DNA from: an uncultured Selenomonas sp.
GTDB lineage: Bacteria > Bacillota > Negativicutes > Selenomonadales > Selenomonadaceae
DNA length: 59,990 nucleotides
Direction: 5' to 3'
Assembly: GCA_947167105.1 (NCBI GenBank)
Contig: CAMVGU010000021.1
Location: 1-59,990, forward strand
A program made the translations under genes and the position numbers. The notes beneath the pieces were generated by a model. It was not told where the DNA came from, made no database searches, and saw nothing but the letters and a program-made list of their open reading frames with translations. Positions 15,086-26,084 of the stretch are shown piece after piece; positions within the stretch are counted from its first letter, which is position 1; the number at the start of each line of letters is the position of its first letter.

Positions 15086-16213
15086 TTATTTGACTTTCAC
15101 AAGTTCATACTCCCGGCTGCCCATGCCGATTTTCTCGGCGTGTTCCAAGGTTTCCTTCCAGTGAACATTTGGGTTGCTGTCCAGGAAGTGGTCATGGTGG
15201 CACTGCCAATCCGGTTTCGCGAGATTGTCTGAGAGTTGGCTGTTTGGCAGCGGTGCCTGCTTTTGGGCGGCATCAACGCAAGCCTGATCCACAGCTACCG
15301 GATCGAAGGAGGCAAACATGCCGATATTAGGCAGGATAGGGGCGTCGTTCTCGCCGTGGCAGTCGCAATTCGGCGAGATGTCCATGGCGAGGTTGATGTG
15401 GAAGCAGGGGCGGCCATGGCAGACGGCTTTCGCGTATTCTGCCATCTTGCGGTCGAGGATATTGCCGGCATCCCACTGGACGGTGTGGATGGCATCGAAG
15501 GCGCAGGCACCTATGCAGCGGCCGCAGCCCTTGCAGAGCTCGGGATTGATATAGGCTTTGTTGCCTTCGTATGTGATGGCATCGGAGCCGCACTCCTTCG
15601 CGCAGCGGCGGCAGCCCTTGCAGAGCTCCTGGTCAACTGCCGGCTGGCCGGAGGAGTGCTGCTCCATCTTGCCGGCACGGCTGCCGCAGCCCATGCCGAT
15701 ATTCTTGATGGCACCGCCGAAGCCCGTCATCTCATGGCCCTTGAAGTGGGCAAGGCTGATGAAGACATCCGCATCCATGATGGCGCGGCCAATCTTGGCA
15801 CTCTTGATGTACTCGCCGCCCTCCACGGGGACATCGACCTCATCCGTGCCCCGCAGGCCGTCGGCGATGATGATCTGGCAGCCGGTGGTAGTCGGATTGA
15901 AGCCGTTCATATTCGCGCAGTCCAGATGTTCCAGCGCGTGCTTGCGGCTGCCGGGATAGAGGGTGTTGCAGTCCGTGAGGAAGGGGATGCCCCCCGCCTC
16001 CTTGATCGTCTCGGCCAGGGCCCGTGCGTAGCCGGGGCGCAGGTAAGCCATATTGCCCAATTCTCCGAAGTGCATCTTGATGGCAGTGAACTTGCCTTCA
16101 AAATCAATTTCCTTCGTCATTCCGGCAACCTTGCACAGGCGTTGCAGTTTTTGCATCAGGTTGGTTTGCAAGTCCGTGCGGAAATCCGTGAAATAGACTT
16201 TTGCTTTGCTCAT
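15086..16213 (-). CDS. DUF362 protein with two 4Fe-4S clusters
   Basis: The product has 375 residues. The N-terminal two thirds is the DUF362 domain (KMHFGELGNMAYLRPGYAR, FLTDCNTLYPGSR, SLAHFKGHEMTGFGGAIKNIGMGCG). Two ferredoxin motifs are inserted near residues 192 and 221 (CKGCRRCAKEC and CKGCGRCIGAC). Such proteins are cytoplasmic, contain iron-sulphur clusters and have no settled function in anaerobes; they are often annotated as ferredoxin-like. ATG 16213 has GAAGGAGAG upstream. It is a single-gene unit pointing against its neighbours. Nothing looks broken. Confidence 0.85.
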   Translation of the reverse strand: MSKAKVYFTDFRTDLQTNLMQKLQRLCKVAGMTKEIDFEGKFTAIKMHFGELGNMAYLRPGYARALAETIKEAGGIPFLTDCNTLYPGSRKHALEHLDCANMNGFNPTTTGCQIIIADGLRGTDEVDVPVEGGEYIKSAKIGRAIMDADVFISLAHFKGHEMTGFGGAIKNIGMGCGSRAGKMEQHSSGQPAVDQELCKGCRRCAKECGSDAITYEGNKAYINPELCKGCGRCIGACAFDAIHTVQWDAGNILDRKMAEYAKAVCHGRPCFHINLAMDISPNCDCHGENDAPILPNIGMFASFDPVAVDQACVDAAQKQAPLPNSQLSDNLAKPDWQCHHDHFLDSNPNVHWKETLEHAEKIGMGSREYELVKVK

Positions 16214-16328
16214 GCTCGTTGCTCTCCTTCTGTAAATCAAAAACTATCATAATTCTACATGATTACGTTCGACGTAATTCTTTTTTTTCCTCTATTTCGC
16301 CGAAATTCAAATAGGCAAGATTTTCCAA

Positions 16329-16357
16329 TGGAAAAACTTGAATAATTGAGTTATAAT
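16329..16357 (+). promoter_or_regulatory. Promoter before the DUF1934-argS operon, with an overlapping palindrome
   Basis: TATAAT (16352-16357) has TGGAAA (16329-16334) at a 17-base spacing. The -35 box sits in the palindrome TTTTCC-AAT-GGAAAA (16321-16335), which could be an operator. The region is otherwise AT-rich and divergent from the DUF362 gene. Confidence 0.55.
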
Positions 16358-16395
16358 GTTAGGCAGTATGTTTCTGAGGAGGAGCTAGGGCGGAA

Positions 16396-16830
16396 ATGGA
16401 TCTGGTGCAGGTTACGGTGCGTGGAACGCAGGTGGATGAGACAGGTGAGGAAAACGTCATCGAGACAACTGCAGCCGGACGCCACTATCTGCGCGGCGGC
16501 AAGCATTATGTGTTGTACGAGGATGGGGAGGGTACCCAGGCACGGGTCTCAACAGTGCTGAAATTCGATGAGGATAGCCTGACCCTTTTGCGTCATGGCG
16601 CCATTGAGCATAGGCAGGAGTTTATGCCAAGGGCTGATAGCCGCAGTTTCTACCGCACGCCGATGGGGGATTTGGAGCTGGAGGTGCATACGCGCAGACT
16701 GAAGCTGGATTTTGGCAAGGCTGCGGGCACGGTGGATGTGCTGTATGACCTGGCTGTGAACGGTCGGCTGCAAAGCCGTAACAGCCTGCATATCGAGGTG
16801 GCCGGTTCCTTGGAAGAACGGACAGAATGA
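16396..16830 (+). CDS. DUF1934 protein (YwiB-like)
   Basis: The product has 144 residues and is a small lipocalin-like beta-barrel protein of unknown function. Family signs are KHYVLYEDGEG, STVLKFDEDSLTLLRHGAIEHRQEF, and YRTPMGDLELEVHTRRL, with a C-terminal block VDVLYDLAVNGRLQSRNSLHIEV. YwiB is also found next to argS and the delta subunit gene in Bacillus, and the same order is kept here. GAGGAG lies before the ATG. Confidence 0.82.
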   Translation: MDLVQVTVRGTQVDETGEENVIETTAAGRHYLRGGKHYVLYEDGEGTQARVSTVLKFDEDSLTLLRHGAIEHRQEFMPRADSRSFYRTPMGDLELEVHTRRLKLDFGKAAGTVDVLYDLAVNGRLQSRNSLHIEVAGSLEERTE

Positions 16831-16859
16831 AAAATTACATACACTAGGAGGAAGTGCTT

Positions 16860-18515
16860 TTGGAAATCAAGGATATCCTGACCCAGGCCATCGGGCAGGC
16901 AGCCCGGCAGGCCATTGCGGATGGCGTGCTGCCGGAAGGTGAGCTGCCGCCTGTTGTGCTGGAGGTACCGCCACAGAAGGAATACGGTGATTTTGCTACC
17001 AATATCGCCATGCAGTCGGCTCGTGTCTTCCATAAAAGCCCGCGCCAGATTGCAGAAGCGATTGCCGGGCGCCTTGCCGGTGACTGGCTGGATCATACCC
17101 AGATTGCCGGCCCCGGTTTTCTGAACATATATTTGAAAGACAATGTGCTCTATGATGATTTTGCCGGGATTTTCCGGGCAGGGGAGGCATTTGGCCAGTT
17201 GCCTGGGAAGGAAGGCCCGAAGATTCAGGTTGAGTATGTGAGCGCCAATCCCACCGGCCCCCTGCATGTAGGTCATGGCCGCGGTGCAGCGGTTGGTTCG
17301 GCCCTTGTGAATATACTGCGTGCAGCCGGCTATCCGGTGGAAAGCGAGTATTACATCAATGATGCCGGGAATCAGATGGATAATCTGGCTCTGTCTGTCA
17401 ATGCCCGTTATCTGGAGCATTTCGGTGTGGCGATAGAGTTCCCGGAGAATGGCTACCATGGCGCTGATATCGTTGAGACAGCGGAGCGCATCGTCAAGAA
17501 GGATGGGGATAAATACCTGCATATGGACGAGGCGGAGCGCCTTGATATCTTTAAGGATTTGGCCTATGCGGAGAAGCTGGCAGCCCTGAAGGAAGATTTG
17601 GAAGCCTTCAATGTGACCTTTGACAAGTGGTTCAGTGAGCGCACGCTGCACCCGGAGGCAGTGCAGGACACCGTGCAGATTTTGCGGGATAACGGCAATA
17701 TCTACGAGCAGAATGGTGCCCTGTGGCTGAAATCCACTGCTTACGGCGATGACAAGGATCGCGTGGTCATACGGGATAACGGCGTGCCGACCTACCTGGC
17801 CGCTGATATTGCTTACCATAAGAATAAATGCGAGCGCGGCTTTGACAAGCTTATCAATATCTGGGGGGCAGACCACCATGGCTATGTATGCCGCGTGAAG
17901 GCGGCCTTGCAGGCCCTGGGCCATGACCCGGAGAAATTGACTGTACTGCTGCTGCAGATGGTGGCCCTGTACCGTGGCGGTGAGCTGGTGAAAATGAGCA
18001 AGCGCACGGGGCAGAGCGTGACCATGAATGAGCTTATGGAAGAAGTGGGCACTGATGCGGCCCGTTATTTCTTCCTGATGCGTTCCCTTGACAGCCAGCT
18101 CGATTTCGATCTCGACCTGGCCAAGAAGAAGTCGAACGATAATCCGGTCTACTACATTCAGTACGCCCATGCACGCATTTGCAGCATTCGCAAGCAGGCT
18201 GAGGAAGTGGGCCTGAAGCTGGGGGCTGAGCCGAAGTTTGGGAAACTGACAGATGAGAGCGAAATTGACCTCATCAAGAAAATAGAAAGCTATCCCGAGG
18301 AAATCGAAAAGGCTGCAGCCGATTACGCGCCCCAGCGCATAGCCCGTTACAGCTATGATTTGGCCGCACTTTTCCATGGCTTCTACAATCGTTGCCGCAT
18401 TATGGGCGTCGAGCCGGAGCTGGCGGAGGCACGCCTGGCCCTGGTGACTGTCACGGCACACGTTATCAGGCATTCCCTGGGACTCCTGGGAGTTTCCGCG
18501 CCTGAGCATATGTGA
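16860..18515 (+). CDS. argS: Arginyl-tRNA synthetase
   Basis: The product has 551 residues and is a class I synthetase charging tRNA-Arg. The HIGH-type motif reads HVGHGRG at residue 136, preceded by VEYVSANPTGPL. WGADHHGYV is near 340, and the second signature KMSKRTG is at 378, followed by the anticodon-binding helical domain (SLDSQLDFDL, then the RHSLGLLGV end). I chose TTG 16860, seven bases after AGGAGG; the GTG at 16854 is too close to that site. It is co-transcribed with the DUF1934 gene. Confidence 0.95.
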   Translation: MEIKDILTQAIGQAARQAIADGVLPEGELPPVVLEVPPQKEYGDFATNIAMQSARVFHKSPRQIAEAIAGRLAGDWLDHTQIAGPGFLNIYLKDNVLYDDFAGIFRAGEAFGQLPGKEGPKIQVEYVSANPTGPLHVGHGRGAAVGSALVNILRAAGYPVESEYYINDAGNQMDNLALSVNARYLEHFGVAIEFPENGYHGADIVETAERIVKKDGDKYLHMDEAERLDIFKDLAYAEKLAALKEDLEAFNVTFDKWFSERTLHPEAVQDTVQILRDNGNIYEQNGALWLKSTAYGDDKDRVVIRDNGVPTYLAADIAYHKNKCERGFDKLINIWGADHHGYVCRVKAALQALGHDPEKLTVLLLQMVALYRGGELVKMSKRTGQSVTMNELMEEVGTDAARYFFLMRSLDSQLDFDLDLAKKKSNDNPVYYIQYAHARICSIRKQAEEVGLKLGAEPKFGKLTDESEIDLIKKIESYPEEIEKAAADYAPQRIARYSYDLAALFHGFYNRCRIMGVEPELAEARLALVTVTAHVIRHSLGLLGVSAPEHM

Positions 18516-18565
18516 GCAAGTGTGCCGTTTACGAATGCAGACATTGAAAGAAAGGGTTTTCAAGA

Positions 18566-18901
18566 ATGGATTATGTCAATAGTTCGGAAGTGGACGTGGC
18601 CTATCATATACTGATGCAGGCCGCCAAGACCATGTACTACAAGGATCTTGTCCTGGAGGTCATCAAGAAGAAGCGCAAGCCTGTGCAGTCCCTTTCTGCG
18701 GCCATTTCCGAGGTCTACACCCTCATCAACATGGATAGCCGCTTTCAGTATGAGGGCGAGGGGCAGTGGGGCCTGACCGAGTGGAATCCGCCTGAGATCA
18801 AGCGGCATGCACGCAGTTCCTCCAGCGCAGCTTCCGGCTCCAAGGCTGCAACCAAGGCAAGCAGCACCCGCAAGAAAAAGCTTGAGAGCATCCAGGAATA
18901 A
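18566..18901 (+). CDS. rpoE: RNA polymerase delta subunit (HARE-HTH), with a basic tail
   Basis: The product has 111 residues. Residues 1-75 are the winged-helix HARE-HTH domain of the Firmicute delta subunit, which helps RNA polymerase recycle and respond to initiating NTP levels (DVAYHILMQAAKTMYYKDLVLEVI, LSAAISEVYTLINMDSRFQYEGEGQWGL, then EWNPPEIK). The position directly before pyrG is the classic Firmicute arrangement. The known Bacillus delta has a long, strongly acidic C-terminal tail. Here residues 80-111 are Ser/Ala/Lys-rich and net basic (RHARSSSSAASGSKAATK, then STRKKK). The polymerase-displacing acidic function is therefore probably missing or different. Confidence 0.8.
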   Translation: MDYVNSSEVDVAYHILMQAAKTMYYKDLVLEVIKKKRKPVQSLSAAISEVYTLINMDSRFQYEGEGQWGLTEWNPPEIKRHARSSSSAASGSKAATKASSTRKKKLESIQE

Positions 18902-20533
<1,632 letters not shown>

Positions 20534-20555
20534 AATACCTGAAATACCTGTCAGA

Positions 20556-20579
20556 GGGACGCTTGGGCGTCCCTTTTTT
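20556..20579 (+). terminator. Terminator of pyrG
   Basis: GGGACGC (20556-20562) pairs with GCGTCCC (20567-20573), with a TTGG loop and six T after it. Confidence 0.92.
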
Positions 20580-20739
20580 CTGTGCAATATTTATTTTTTT
20601 CCCAGGGGGAAGATGGAAGGATTTTTCTGCGCCTCTGGCGAACTTAATGTTCTAAGATGACAAGGACTTCATGAGGTGTTCAAGGCAAGGCCCCGTACCA
20701 GGGACGGTGACGGGAAGCGCTGAAAGGAGGAGAAAGGAG

Positions 20740-21354
20740 ATGCTGATAGATACGCTATGCTCAGTTGCGCTGTACTGCCAGCGTTGCGGCAAGGTGCAGC
20801 TGAGGGATGTGCCCCTGTTTTCGGGGCAGGAATGCTTGGAGCTTACCTGCAGTGCTTGCGGTGCCCGTATGGCAGAGGTTTCGCTGAAGCCGCGGCGGGG
20901 CTTTCTGCTGAAGACGCAGTGCGGTGCCTGCGGGGAGCTGACCCAGGTGCAGTATAGCTGGCAGCAGTTGAAGAAGCTGCATTTTGAGAAACTCTATTGC
21001 CAGCATGACCATTTCGAGCTGGGATATATCGGGCGTTGGCAGGATATAGCGGAGTTCCTGGACTTCAACGAAGCAGAGTATGATTCCCTCCATCCCGAGG
21101 GCGGCGATCGCTTCCTGGAGCGTCAGCAGATTCTTCTGGAGGCGCTGACCAGGGTGCATGAGCTGGCGTCAAGCGGAGAGTTGTCCTGTCCATGCGGCTC
21201 CCAGGATGTGATGGCGGGCATCATGGATGGCAATATTGTGCTGGGTTGCGGTGCCTGCGGCGGCTCCTGCCTGGTTCCGGCTGAGACGGCTGAGGATCTG
21301 GTGCGTCTGCCGGAAAGGCTGGCCAGTGCCTGGCAGCGGCGCTTTACTTTGTAA
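20740..21354 (+). CDS. Multi-zinc-ribbon protein of unknown function
   Basis: The product has 204 residues. It holds CQRCG near residue 13, CSACG near 38, CGACGE near 60, an isolated CQHDH segment, CPCGS near 152 and CGACGG near 175, so at least two zinc sites are likely. The middle part is helical and acidic (DIAEFLDFNEAEYDSL, then RQQILLEALTRVHEL). I do not recognise the family. I chose ATG 20740 because AGGAG-rich sequence lies directly upstream; the frame extends to 20671 without family character. It stands alone between the pyrG terminator and the mfd promoter. A nucleic-acid or metal role is possible but unproven. Confidence 0.7.
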   Translation: MLIDTLCSVALYCQRCGKVQLRDVPLFSGQECLELTCSACGARMAEVSLKPRRGFLLKTQCGACGELTQVQYSWQQLKKLHFEKLYCQHDHFELGYIGRWQDIAEFLDFNEAEYDSLHPEGGDRFLERQQILLEALTRVHELASSGELSCPCGSQDVMAGIMDGNIVLGCGACGGSCLVPAETAEDLVRLPERLASAWQRRFTL

Positions 21355-21369
21355 TCTCTATGCCACGGC

Positions 21370-21398
21370 TTGACGTGCCTGTTAAATGGGCTTATGAT
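21370..21398 (+). promoter_or_regulatory. Promoter of mfd
   Basis: TTGACG (21370-21375) and TATGAT (21393-21398) are 17 bases apart. The predicted start, near 21405, lies just before the hairpin at 21427-21461. Confidence 0.7.
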
Positions 21399-21426
21399 AA
21401 ATTCATACTGTACTGTAAAAGAGCAT

Positions 21427-21464
21427 AAAGGGACTATCATCTTTATGATGACAGTCCCTTTTCC
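21427..21464 (+). terminator. Hairpin with short T-run in the mfd leader
   Basis: AAAGGGACT (21427-21435) pairs with AGTCCCTTT (21453-21461), and TCATC/GATGA extend the stem inside. Only four T follow before CC. It would terminate the upstream gene, but because the mfd promoter lies before it, mfd transcripts must also pass it. Confidence 0.6.
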
Positions 21465-21510
21465 TGCGTGTAAAAACCTGGATTAAGGAAAAAGATAGTT
21501 GAGGTGTAAG

Positions 21511-24500
21511 ATGGATTCATTATTTGCGGCCATGCTGCAGGATTCATCCCTGCAAAGGCTGCAGGATTGCCTGTCCGGGCAGCCAGCAGAGACGCTGGCT
21601 TACGGCCTGGGCGGCTCACAGAAGCATGCGGCCCTGGCGGCGTGCTACCGGAAAGCGCCGCAGCCGCTGGTCATTATCGTGCATAGCCAGGAGTCACTGG
21701 CTGATTGGCAGGATAATCTGGCGCGGCTCCTGCCGGGGGTGCCTGTAGCGGAGCTGCCGGAGCTGGATATGCTGCAGGTTAAGGCTGCGGCCAAAAGCAT
21801 GGAGCGCTCGGCTCATCGCATGGATGTGCTGGGCCGTTTGATGCGCCGTGAAAAAATCATAGTGCTGGCCCGGGCAGCAGCCGCCGTGCAAAAGGGCATG
21901 AGCCCTGCGGAATTTCAGCGCCTTTCCCTGACCATCAAGCTGGGTGAGGCCCTGGGACGTGATAAGCTGCTCAAACGCCTGGTTGAGCTGGGCTACGAGC
22001 ACGGGGAGGAAGTGGAGCGGGTCGGCCAGTTCAGCTCCAGGGGAGGCATAGTTGACATTTTTGCCATCAATGCCCTGCGCCCCGTGCGCATTGAGTTTTT
22101 TGATGATGAAGTGGATTCCATACGTGAGTTTGATATAGAAACCATGCGCTCCAGGGAGAGCGGGCTCACGCAGGTTTCCGTGCTGCCTCTGGCCCAGACC
22201 GATGCCAGCGGGCGGCCTGCAATGTTCCTGGCCTACTTAGGCGGCAAGGGCGCAGTGGTGTTCGATGATCCCACCCGTATCCGTGAGCGCATCAGGAATC
22301 TTGTCAAGGAGAATCCGGAGGCTAGGGATCAGGTTTTCAGCTGGGAGGATTTGGTGGAGGCCGCCCAGGGCAATCGTGTGCTCTATATGGCACTGATGCT
22401 GCAGCAAATCCACGGTGCCGAGCCCCAGACTACACTGAGCATCACGGCTGTCAACATGACGCCTTTCCAGCGGCAGATGGAGCTTCTGGAGAGCGAGGTT
22501 CACCGCTGGCTGGCCCAGCAGCAGTGTGTGCTGATACTGCTGACGACTCAGGACAAGGCCAACAACATGCGTGAGTTCTTTGCTCGTAAGCGCATACCTT
22601 CCGCTATTGTGCCCGAGGGGGAGAAGCTTCGTACCGGGGTGGTGAATATACAGACTGGCGCGCTGCTGTCCGGCTTTGAGATGGCGGCGGCTCATCTGGT
22701 AGTGGTTACGGAAAGGGATATTTTCGGCAGGGCGAAACGCCATGGGGTGGCGAAGGCGCATCAGGGGGAGAGGCTGTCCCATTTCCGGGAAATCAAGCCG
22801 GGTGATTACGTCGTGCATGTGAATCACGGCATCGGTAAATATCTGGGCGTCGAGACACTGGAAGTAGCCGGCGTCCACAAGGATTATTTGCACATCAAAT
22901 ACGGCGGTGATGACAAGCTGTTCGTGCCCACCGAGCAGGTGGGACTGCTGCAGAAATACATAGGCTCGGAGGGAGAAACGCCCCGCCTGCACCGCATGGG
23001 CGGCACGGAGTGGCTCAAGGCCAAGGCCAAGGCCAAAAAATCCGTGGAGGATATCGCGAAGAATCTTATTGAAATCTATGCAGAGCGGCGCCAGGCCAAG
23101 GGCTTTGCTTTTTCACCCGATGATGCCACCCAGCATGACTTTGAGGATGCTTTCCCTTATCAGGAGACGGAGGATCAGTTGAAGGCCATTGCGGAAATCA
23201 AGGCGGACATGGAAAAAGAAAAGCCCATGGATCGCCTGCTCTGCGGCGATGTGGGCTTCGGCAAGACCGAGGTGGCGATTCGGGCAGCATACAAGGCGGC
23301 AATGGACGGGAAACAGGTGGCTGTGCTTGTGCCTACCACAGTCCTGGCCCAGCAGCATTACCAGACTTTTACGGCTCGCTTTGCGGATTTCGCGCCCAAA
23401 GTGGATGTTGTTTGCCGCTTCCGCTCGGCGAGGGAGCAGCGTGAGACTTTGAAAAAGGTGGAGATGGGGCAGGTAGATATACTGATCGGCACTCATGCCA
23501 TCCTGAACCGCAACAAGGTTCATTTCAAGGATCTGGGTCTCCTGATTGTCGATGAGGAGCAGCGTTTCGGCGTGAAGCAGAAGGAGAAGATCCGCAGCCT
23601 GTCAGCCGGGCTGGATGTGCTGACCCTTTCCGCGACGCCGATTCCCAGGACCTTGCATATGTCCCTGGTGGGGGCGCGGGATATGAGCATCATCGAGACG
23701 CCGCCGGCGGAGCGCTTCCCGGTGCAGACCTATGTCATAGAGAACAACGATGCGGTCATGTCAGGAGCCATCAAGCGCGAACTCAGGCGCGGCGGGCAGG
23801 TGTACTTTGTCTATAACCGGGTGGATACCATCGCCCGCATGCGGGAGCGCCTTCAGCAACTGGTGCCGGATGCCCGCATTATGACTGCCCACGGGCAGAT
23901 GCCGGAGGAACTGCTGGAACAGGTGATGATGGATTTTTATGAGGGACGCTACGATATCCTGCTTGCGACCAGCATTGTGGAGAATGGCCTGGATGTGGCG
24001 AATGCCAATACCATTATTGTCTACAATGCGGATCACTTCGGCTTGTCCCAGCTCTACCAGATGCGCGGCCGTGTGGGACGCTCCCACCACATGGCTTTTG
24101 CGTATTTTGTGTACCAGGCGGACAAGATCCTGACGGAAACGGCAGAAAAACGCCTGCAGGCCATGAAGGAATTCGCCCAACTGGGGGCAGGCTTCAAGAT
24201 AGCCATGCGCGACCTGGAAATCCGCGGCGCAGGTAATCTGCTGGGCTCTCAGCAGCATGGGCACATTGCCAGTGTTGGCTTCGAGATGTATTGCAAGCTG
24301 CTGGAGGAAGCTATTGAGAACCTTAAGGAGGGCAAGAAGGAAATCATTACCGAGCCGGCAGCCGACCCGGTCATTGATTTGGCAACGGAGGCATATATTG
24401 ATGGCGGCTATGTCAGCGATGCCATGCACAAAATAGAAATATATCAGCGCATTGCAGGCATACGCACTGATGAGGAAGTGCAGGTGCTCTACGATGAACT

Positions 24501-24942
24501 GAAAGATCGTTTCGGTGAACCCTCCCGCCCCGTGCAGGAATTGCTTGCTGTGGCACGCATCAAGAACCATGCCCGCAGCCTGGGCCTGCGCTCCGTCATA
24601 GTGCAGCCCAAGGCACTGAGCCTGGTTCTGGCACCGGGCAGGCGCTTGCCGGCCAAGGGCCTCTTGCTGATAGACAAGTATTTTGGCCGCAATCTGCGCC
24701 GCATCGTCAAGACAGGCGCCTATGAAATTGCCCTGACGGAGGCCAGGAGGAAGAAAATCTCCGGCTTCGTGCAGCAGGTACTGCTGCTGGCCGAGGGAGA
24801 GGAAGAATTGGCGGCAGCAGGGAGGCAGCCGCCAGGAAAGAAGAAGGAGTTGCAGGAAAGTGGCCAAAATAATCATCCTGGGGCTGGGGCCGGGCAGGGC
24901 GGGGCTTATCACGCGCGAAAGCTGGCAGCTCTTGAATTCTAG
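21511..24942 (+). CDS. mfd: Transcription-repair coupling factor
   Basis: The product has 1143 residues, the usual length. Mfd releases RNA polymerase stalled at DNA damage and recruits UvrA. The N-terminal part is the UvrB-homology module ([28 protein letters not shown]). The RNA polymerase interacting domain follows ([18 protein letters not shown]). The RecG-like translocase has Walker A GDVGFGKT at residues 579-586 and the DEEQRFG box at 681, then the TRG motif region ([18 protein letters not shown]) and a C-terminal autoinhibitory domain. GAGGTG precedes the ATG. uvrB and uvrA, which act in the same pathway, lie in the same window. The last 83 bases overlap the next gene. Confidence 0.96.
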   Translation: MDSLFAAMLQDSSLQRLQDCLSGQPAETLAYGLGGSQKHAALAACYRKAPQPLVIIVHSQESLADWQDNLARLLPGVPVAELPELDMLQVKAAAKSMERSAHRMDVLGRLMRREKIIVLARAAAAVQKGMSPAEFQRLSLTIKLGEALGRDKLLKRLVELGYEHGEEVERVGQFSSRGGIVDIFAINALRPVRIEFFDDEVDSIREFDIETMRSRESGLTQVSVLPLAQTDASGRPAMFLAYLGGKGAVVFDDPTRIRERIRNLVKENPEARDQVFSWEDLVEAAQGNRVLYMALMLQQIHGAEPQTTLSITAVNMTPFQRQMELLESEVHRWLAQQQCVLILLTTQDKANNMREFFARKRIPSAIVPEGEKLRTGVVNIQTGALLSGFEMAAAHLVVVTERDIFGRAKRHGVAKAHQGERLSHFREIKPGDYVVHVNHGIGKYLGVETLEVAGVHKDYLHIKYGGDDKLFVPTEQVGLLQKYIGSEGETPRLHRMGGTEWLKAKAKAKKSVEDIAKNLIEIYAERRQAKGFAFSPDDATQHDFEDAFPYQETEDQLKAIAEIKADMEKEKPMDRLLCGDVGFGKTEVAIRAAYKAAMDGKQVAVLVPTTVLAQQHYQTFTARFADFAPKVDVVCRFRSAREQRETLKKVEMGQVDILIGTHAILNRNKVHFKDLGLLIVDEEQRFGVKQKEKIRSLSAGLDVLTLSATPIPRTLHMSLVGARDMSIIETPPAERFPVQTYVIENNDAVMSGAIKRELRRGGQVYFVYNRVDTIARMRERLQQLVPDARIMTAHGQMPEELLEQVMMDFYEGRYDILLATSIVENGLDVANANTIIVYNADHFGLSQLYQMRGRVGRSHHMAFAYFVYQADKILTETAEKRLQAMKEFAQLGAGFKIAMRDLEIRGAGNLLGSQQHGHIASVGFEMYCKLLEEAIENLKEGKKEIITEPAADPVIDLATEAYIDGGYVSDAMHKIEIYQRIAGIRTDEEVQVLYDELKDRFGEPSRPVQELLAVARIKNHARSLGLRSVIVQPKALSLVLAPGRRLPAKGLLLIDKYFGRNLRRIVKTGAYEIALTEARRKKISGFVQQVLLLAEGEEELAAAGRQPPGKKKELQESGQNNHPGAGAGQGGAYHARKLAALEF

Positions 24943-25546
24943 CTCCATGCCAGTGCTGCTGCGCACGCGCATCCATCCGACTGTGGCTGCGCTGGAGGAG
25001 GCAGGTGTGGCTTTTACGAGCTACGATGGCTTTTACGAGCGCGCCGAGGATTTTGAGGACTTGTATGCAGCCATTGCGCGGGATTTGCTGGCTCGTGCCA
25101 GGGTTGAGGGCAATCTGCTGTATGCTGTGCCAGGAAGTCCCCTGGTGGCGGAGCGCACAGTGGTGCTGTTGCGCGATATGGCCCCTGGGGCGGGGGTGGA
25201 GCTTGAGATCCTGCCCGGCATGAGCTTCGTCGAAGTCATGTATGCACGCCTGGGGATAGATCCGATTGACGGCCTCTCTATCATGGATGCGGAGGATGTG
25301 TCCAGGCTGCGGGAACGTCCCTGGCAATCGCTGGTGGTTACGCAGGTTTACCGCAGGCAGGTGGCTTCCGAGGTGAAGCTTGCCCTGATGGAACTCTATG
25401 GTGATGAGTATGAGGTGACTTATATCCATAACCTGGCCTTGCCGGATGAATCCTTGCGCAGCATACCCCTGTACGAGCTGGATCGGCAGCCGGATATAGA
25501 CCATCTGACCACCCTTTTCGTTCCTGCGCCGCCGGGGCAACCTTGA
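24860..25546 (+). CDS. YabN-type tetrapyrrole-methylase-like protein lacking its MazG domain
   Basis: The product has 228 residues. It has the N-terminal methylase fold of Yab[19 protein letters not shown] at the start, LLYAVPGSPLVAERTV near residue 90, ILPGMSFVEVMYARLGIDP, then VVTQVYRRQV and VTYIHNLALPDESL. In Bacillus this domain is fused to a MazG nucleotide pyrophosphohydrolase (near 490 residues in total). Here the protein ends in a proline-rich tail and no MazG follows. The enzyme activity of the family is not settled. The GTG start lies inside mfd, giving an 83-base overlap. The stop is immediately followed by a terminator, so nothing suggests a simple frameshift. Confidence 0.75.
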   Translation: MAKIIILGLGPGRAGLITRESWQLLNSSSMPVLLRTRIHPTVAALEEAGVAFTSYDGFYERAEDFEDLYAAIARDLLARARVEGNLLYAVPGSPLVAERTVVLLRDMAPGAGVELEILPGMSFVEVMYARLGIDPIDGLSIMDAEDVSRLRERPWQSLVVTQVYRRQVASEVKLALMELYGDEYEVTYIHNLALPDESLRSIPLYELDRQPDIDHLTTLFVPAPPGQP

Positions 25547-25614
25547 AAAAATCCTGTTTTTAAGGCTTTGCAGACCTTTTTGAATAAAAAGCCTTGATTT
25601 TTCAAGGTTTTTTT
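25539..25614 (+). terminator. Large terminator after the YabN-type gene
   Basis: AACCTTGAAAAAATC (25539-25553) pairs with GATTTTTCAAGGTT (25597-25610), and an inner stem AAGGCTTT (25562-25569) pairs with AAAGCCTT. A T-run follows. The gene's stop codon is inside the left arm. Confidence 0.75.
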
Positions 25615-25736
25615 GGTAAATTTAGCAAGGCAGGCAGGAACAGCGCTGGTAACGGCGAATATGGACTGCCGTACAGACAGGAACTGAGGGCGGCTTGCCC
25701 GAGGGACTTAATAACACTCTTAAGGAGGCTGCTATT

Positions 25737-26009
25737 GTGAACAAGACCGAATTGATAGCTAATGTGGCCGATAAGGCCGGCCTGACGAAGAAGGATGCGG
25801 AGAAGGCAGTAAATGCCCTGTTCGCTACTGTCCAGGAAGCTTTGGTCGAGGGTGATAAGATTCAGGTGATCGGCTTCGGTACCTTTGAGGTTACGGAGCG
25901 CAAGGCTCGCACGGGTCGCAACCCCCAGACGGGCGCTGCCATCCAGATCCCGGCTTCTAAGAATCCGGTGTTCAAGGCTGGTAAGGCTCTTAAAGATGCT
26001 GTCAACTAA
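25737..26009 (+). CDS. hup: HU-family DNA-binding protein
   Basis: The product has 90 residues and is a histone-like dimer that bends DNA. It starts [25 protein letters not shown] and has the DNA-binding arm [21 protein letters not shown], then [19 protein letters not shown]. The start is a GTG with TAAGGAGG eight bases upstream. It is a single-gene unit between two terminators. The size and sequence are standard for the family. Confidence 0.96.
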   Translation: MNKTELIANVADKAGLTKKDAEKAVNALFATVQEALVEGDKIQVIGFGTFEVTERKARTGRNPQTGAAIQIPASKNPVFKAGKALKDAVN

Positions 26010-26032
26010 GAAATTATTGACATGTGCAAGAA

Positions 26033-26062
26033 ACTGGGTTCCTGAGGGAGCCCGGTTTTTTT
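26033..26062 (+). terminator. Terminator of the HU gene
   Basis: ACTGGGTTCC (26033-26042) pairs with GGAGCCCGGT (26047-26056), with two G-T pairs, followed by seven T. The ribosome binding site of the next gene starts only eight bases after the T-run. Confidence 0.85.
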
Positions 26063-26084
26063 GCTGTAGCAGGAGGTCTCTTTT

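Noticed and set aside
16650..18563. Minus-strand open frame of 637 residues
   Set aside because: It lies opposite argS and has no ribosome binding site or family motif. The plus-strand gene is unambiguous.
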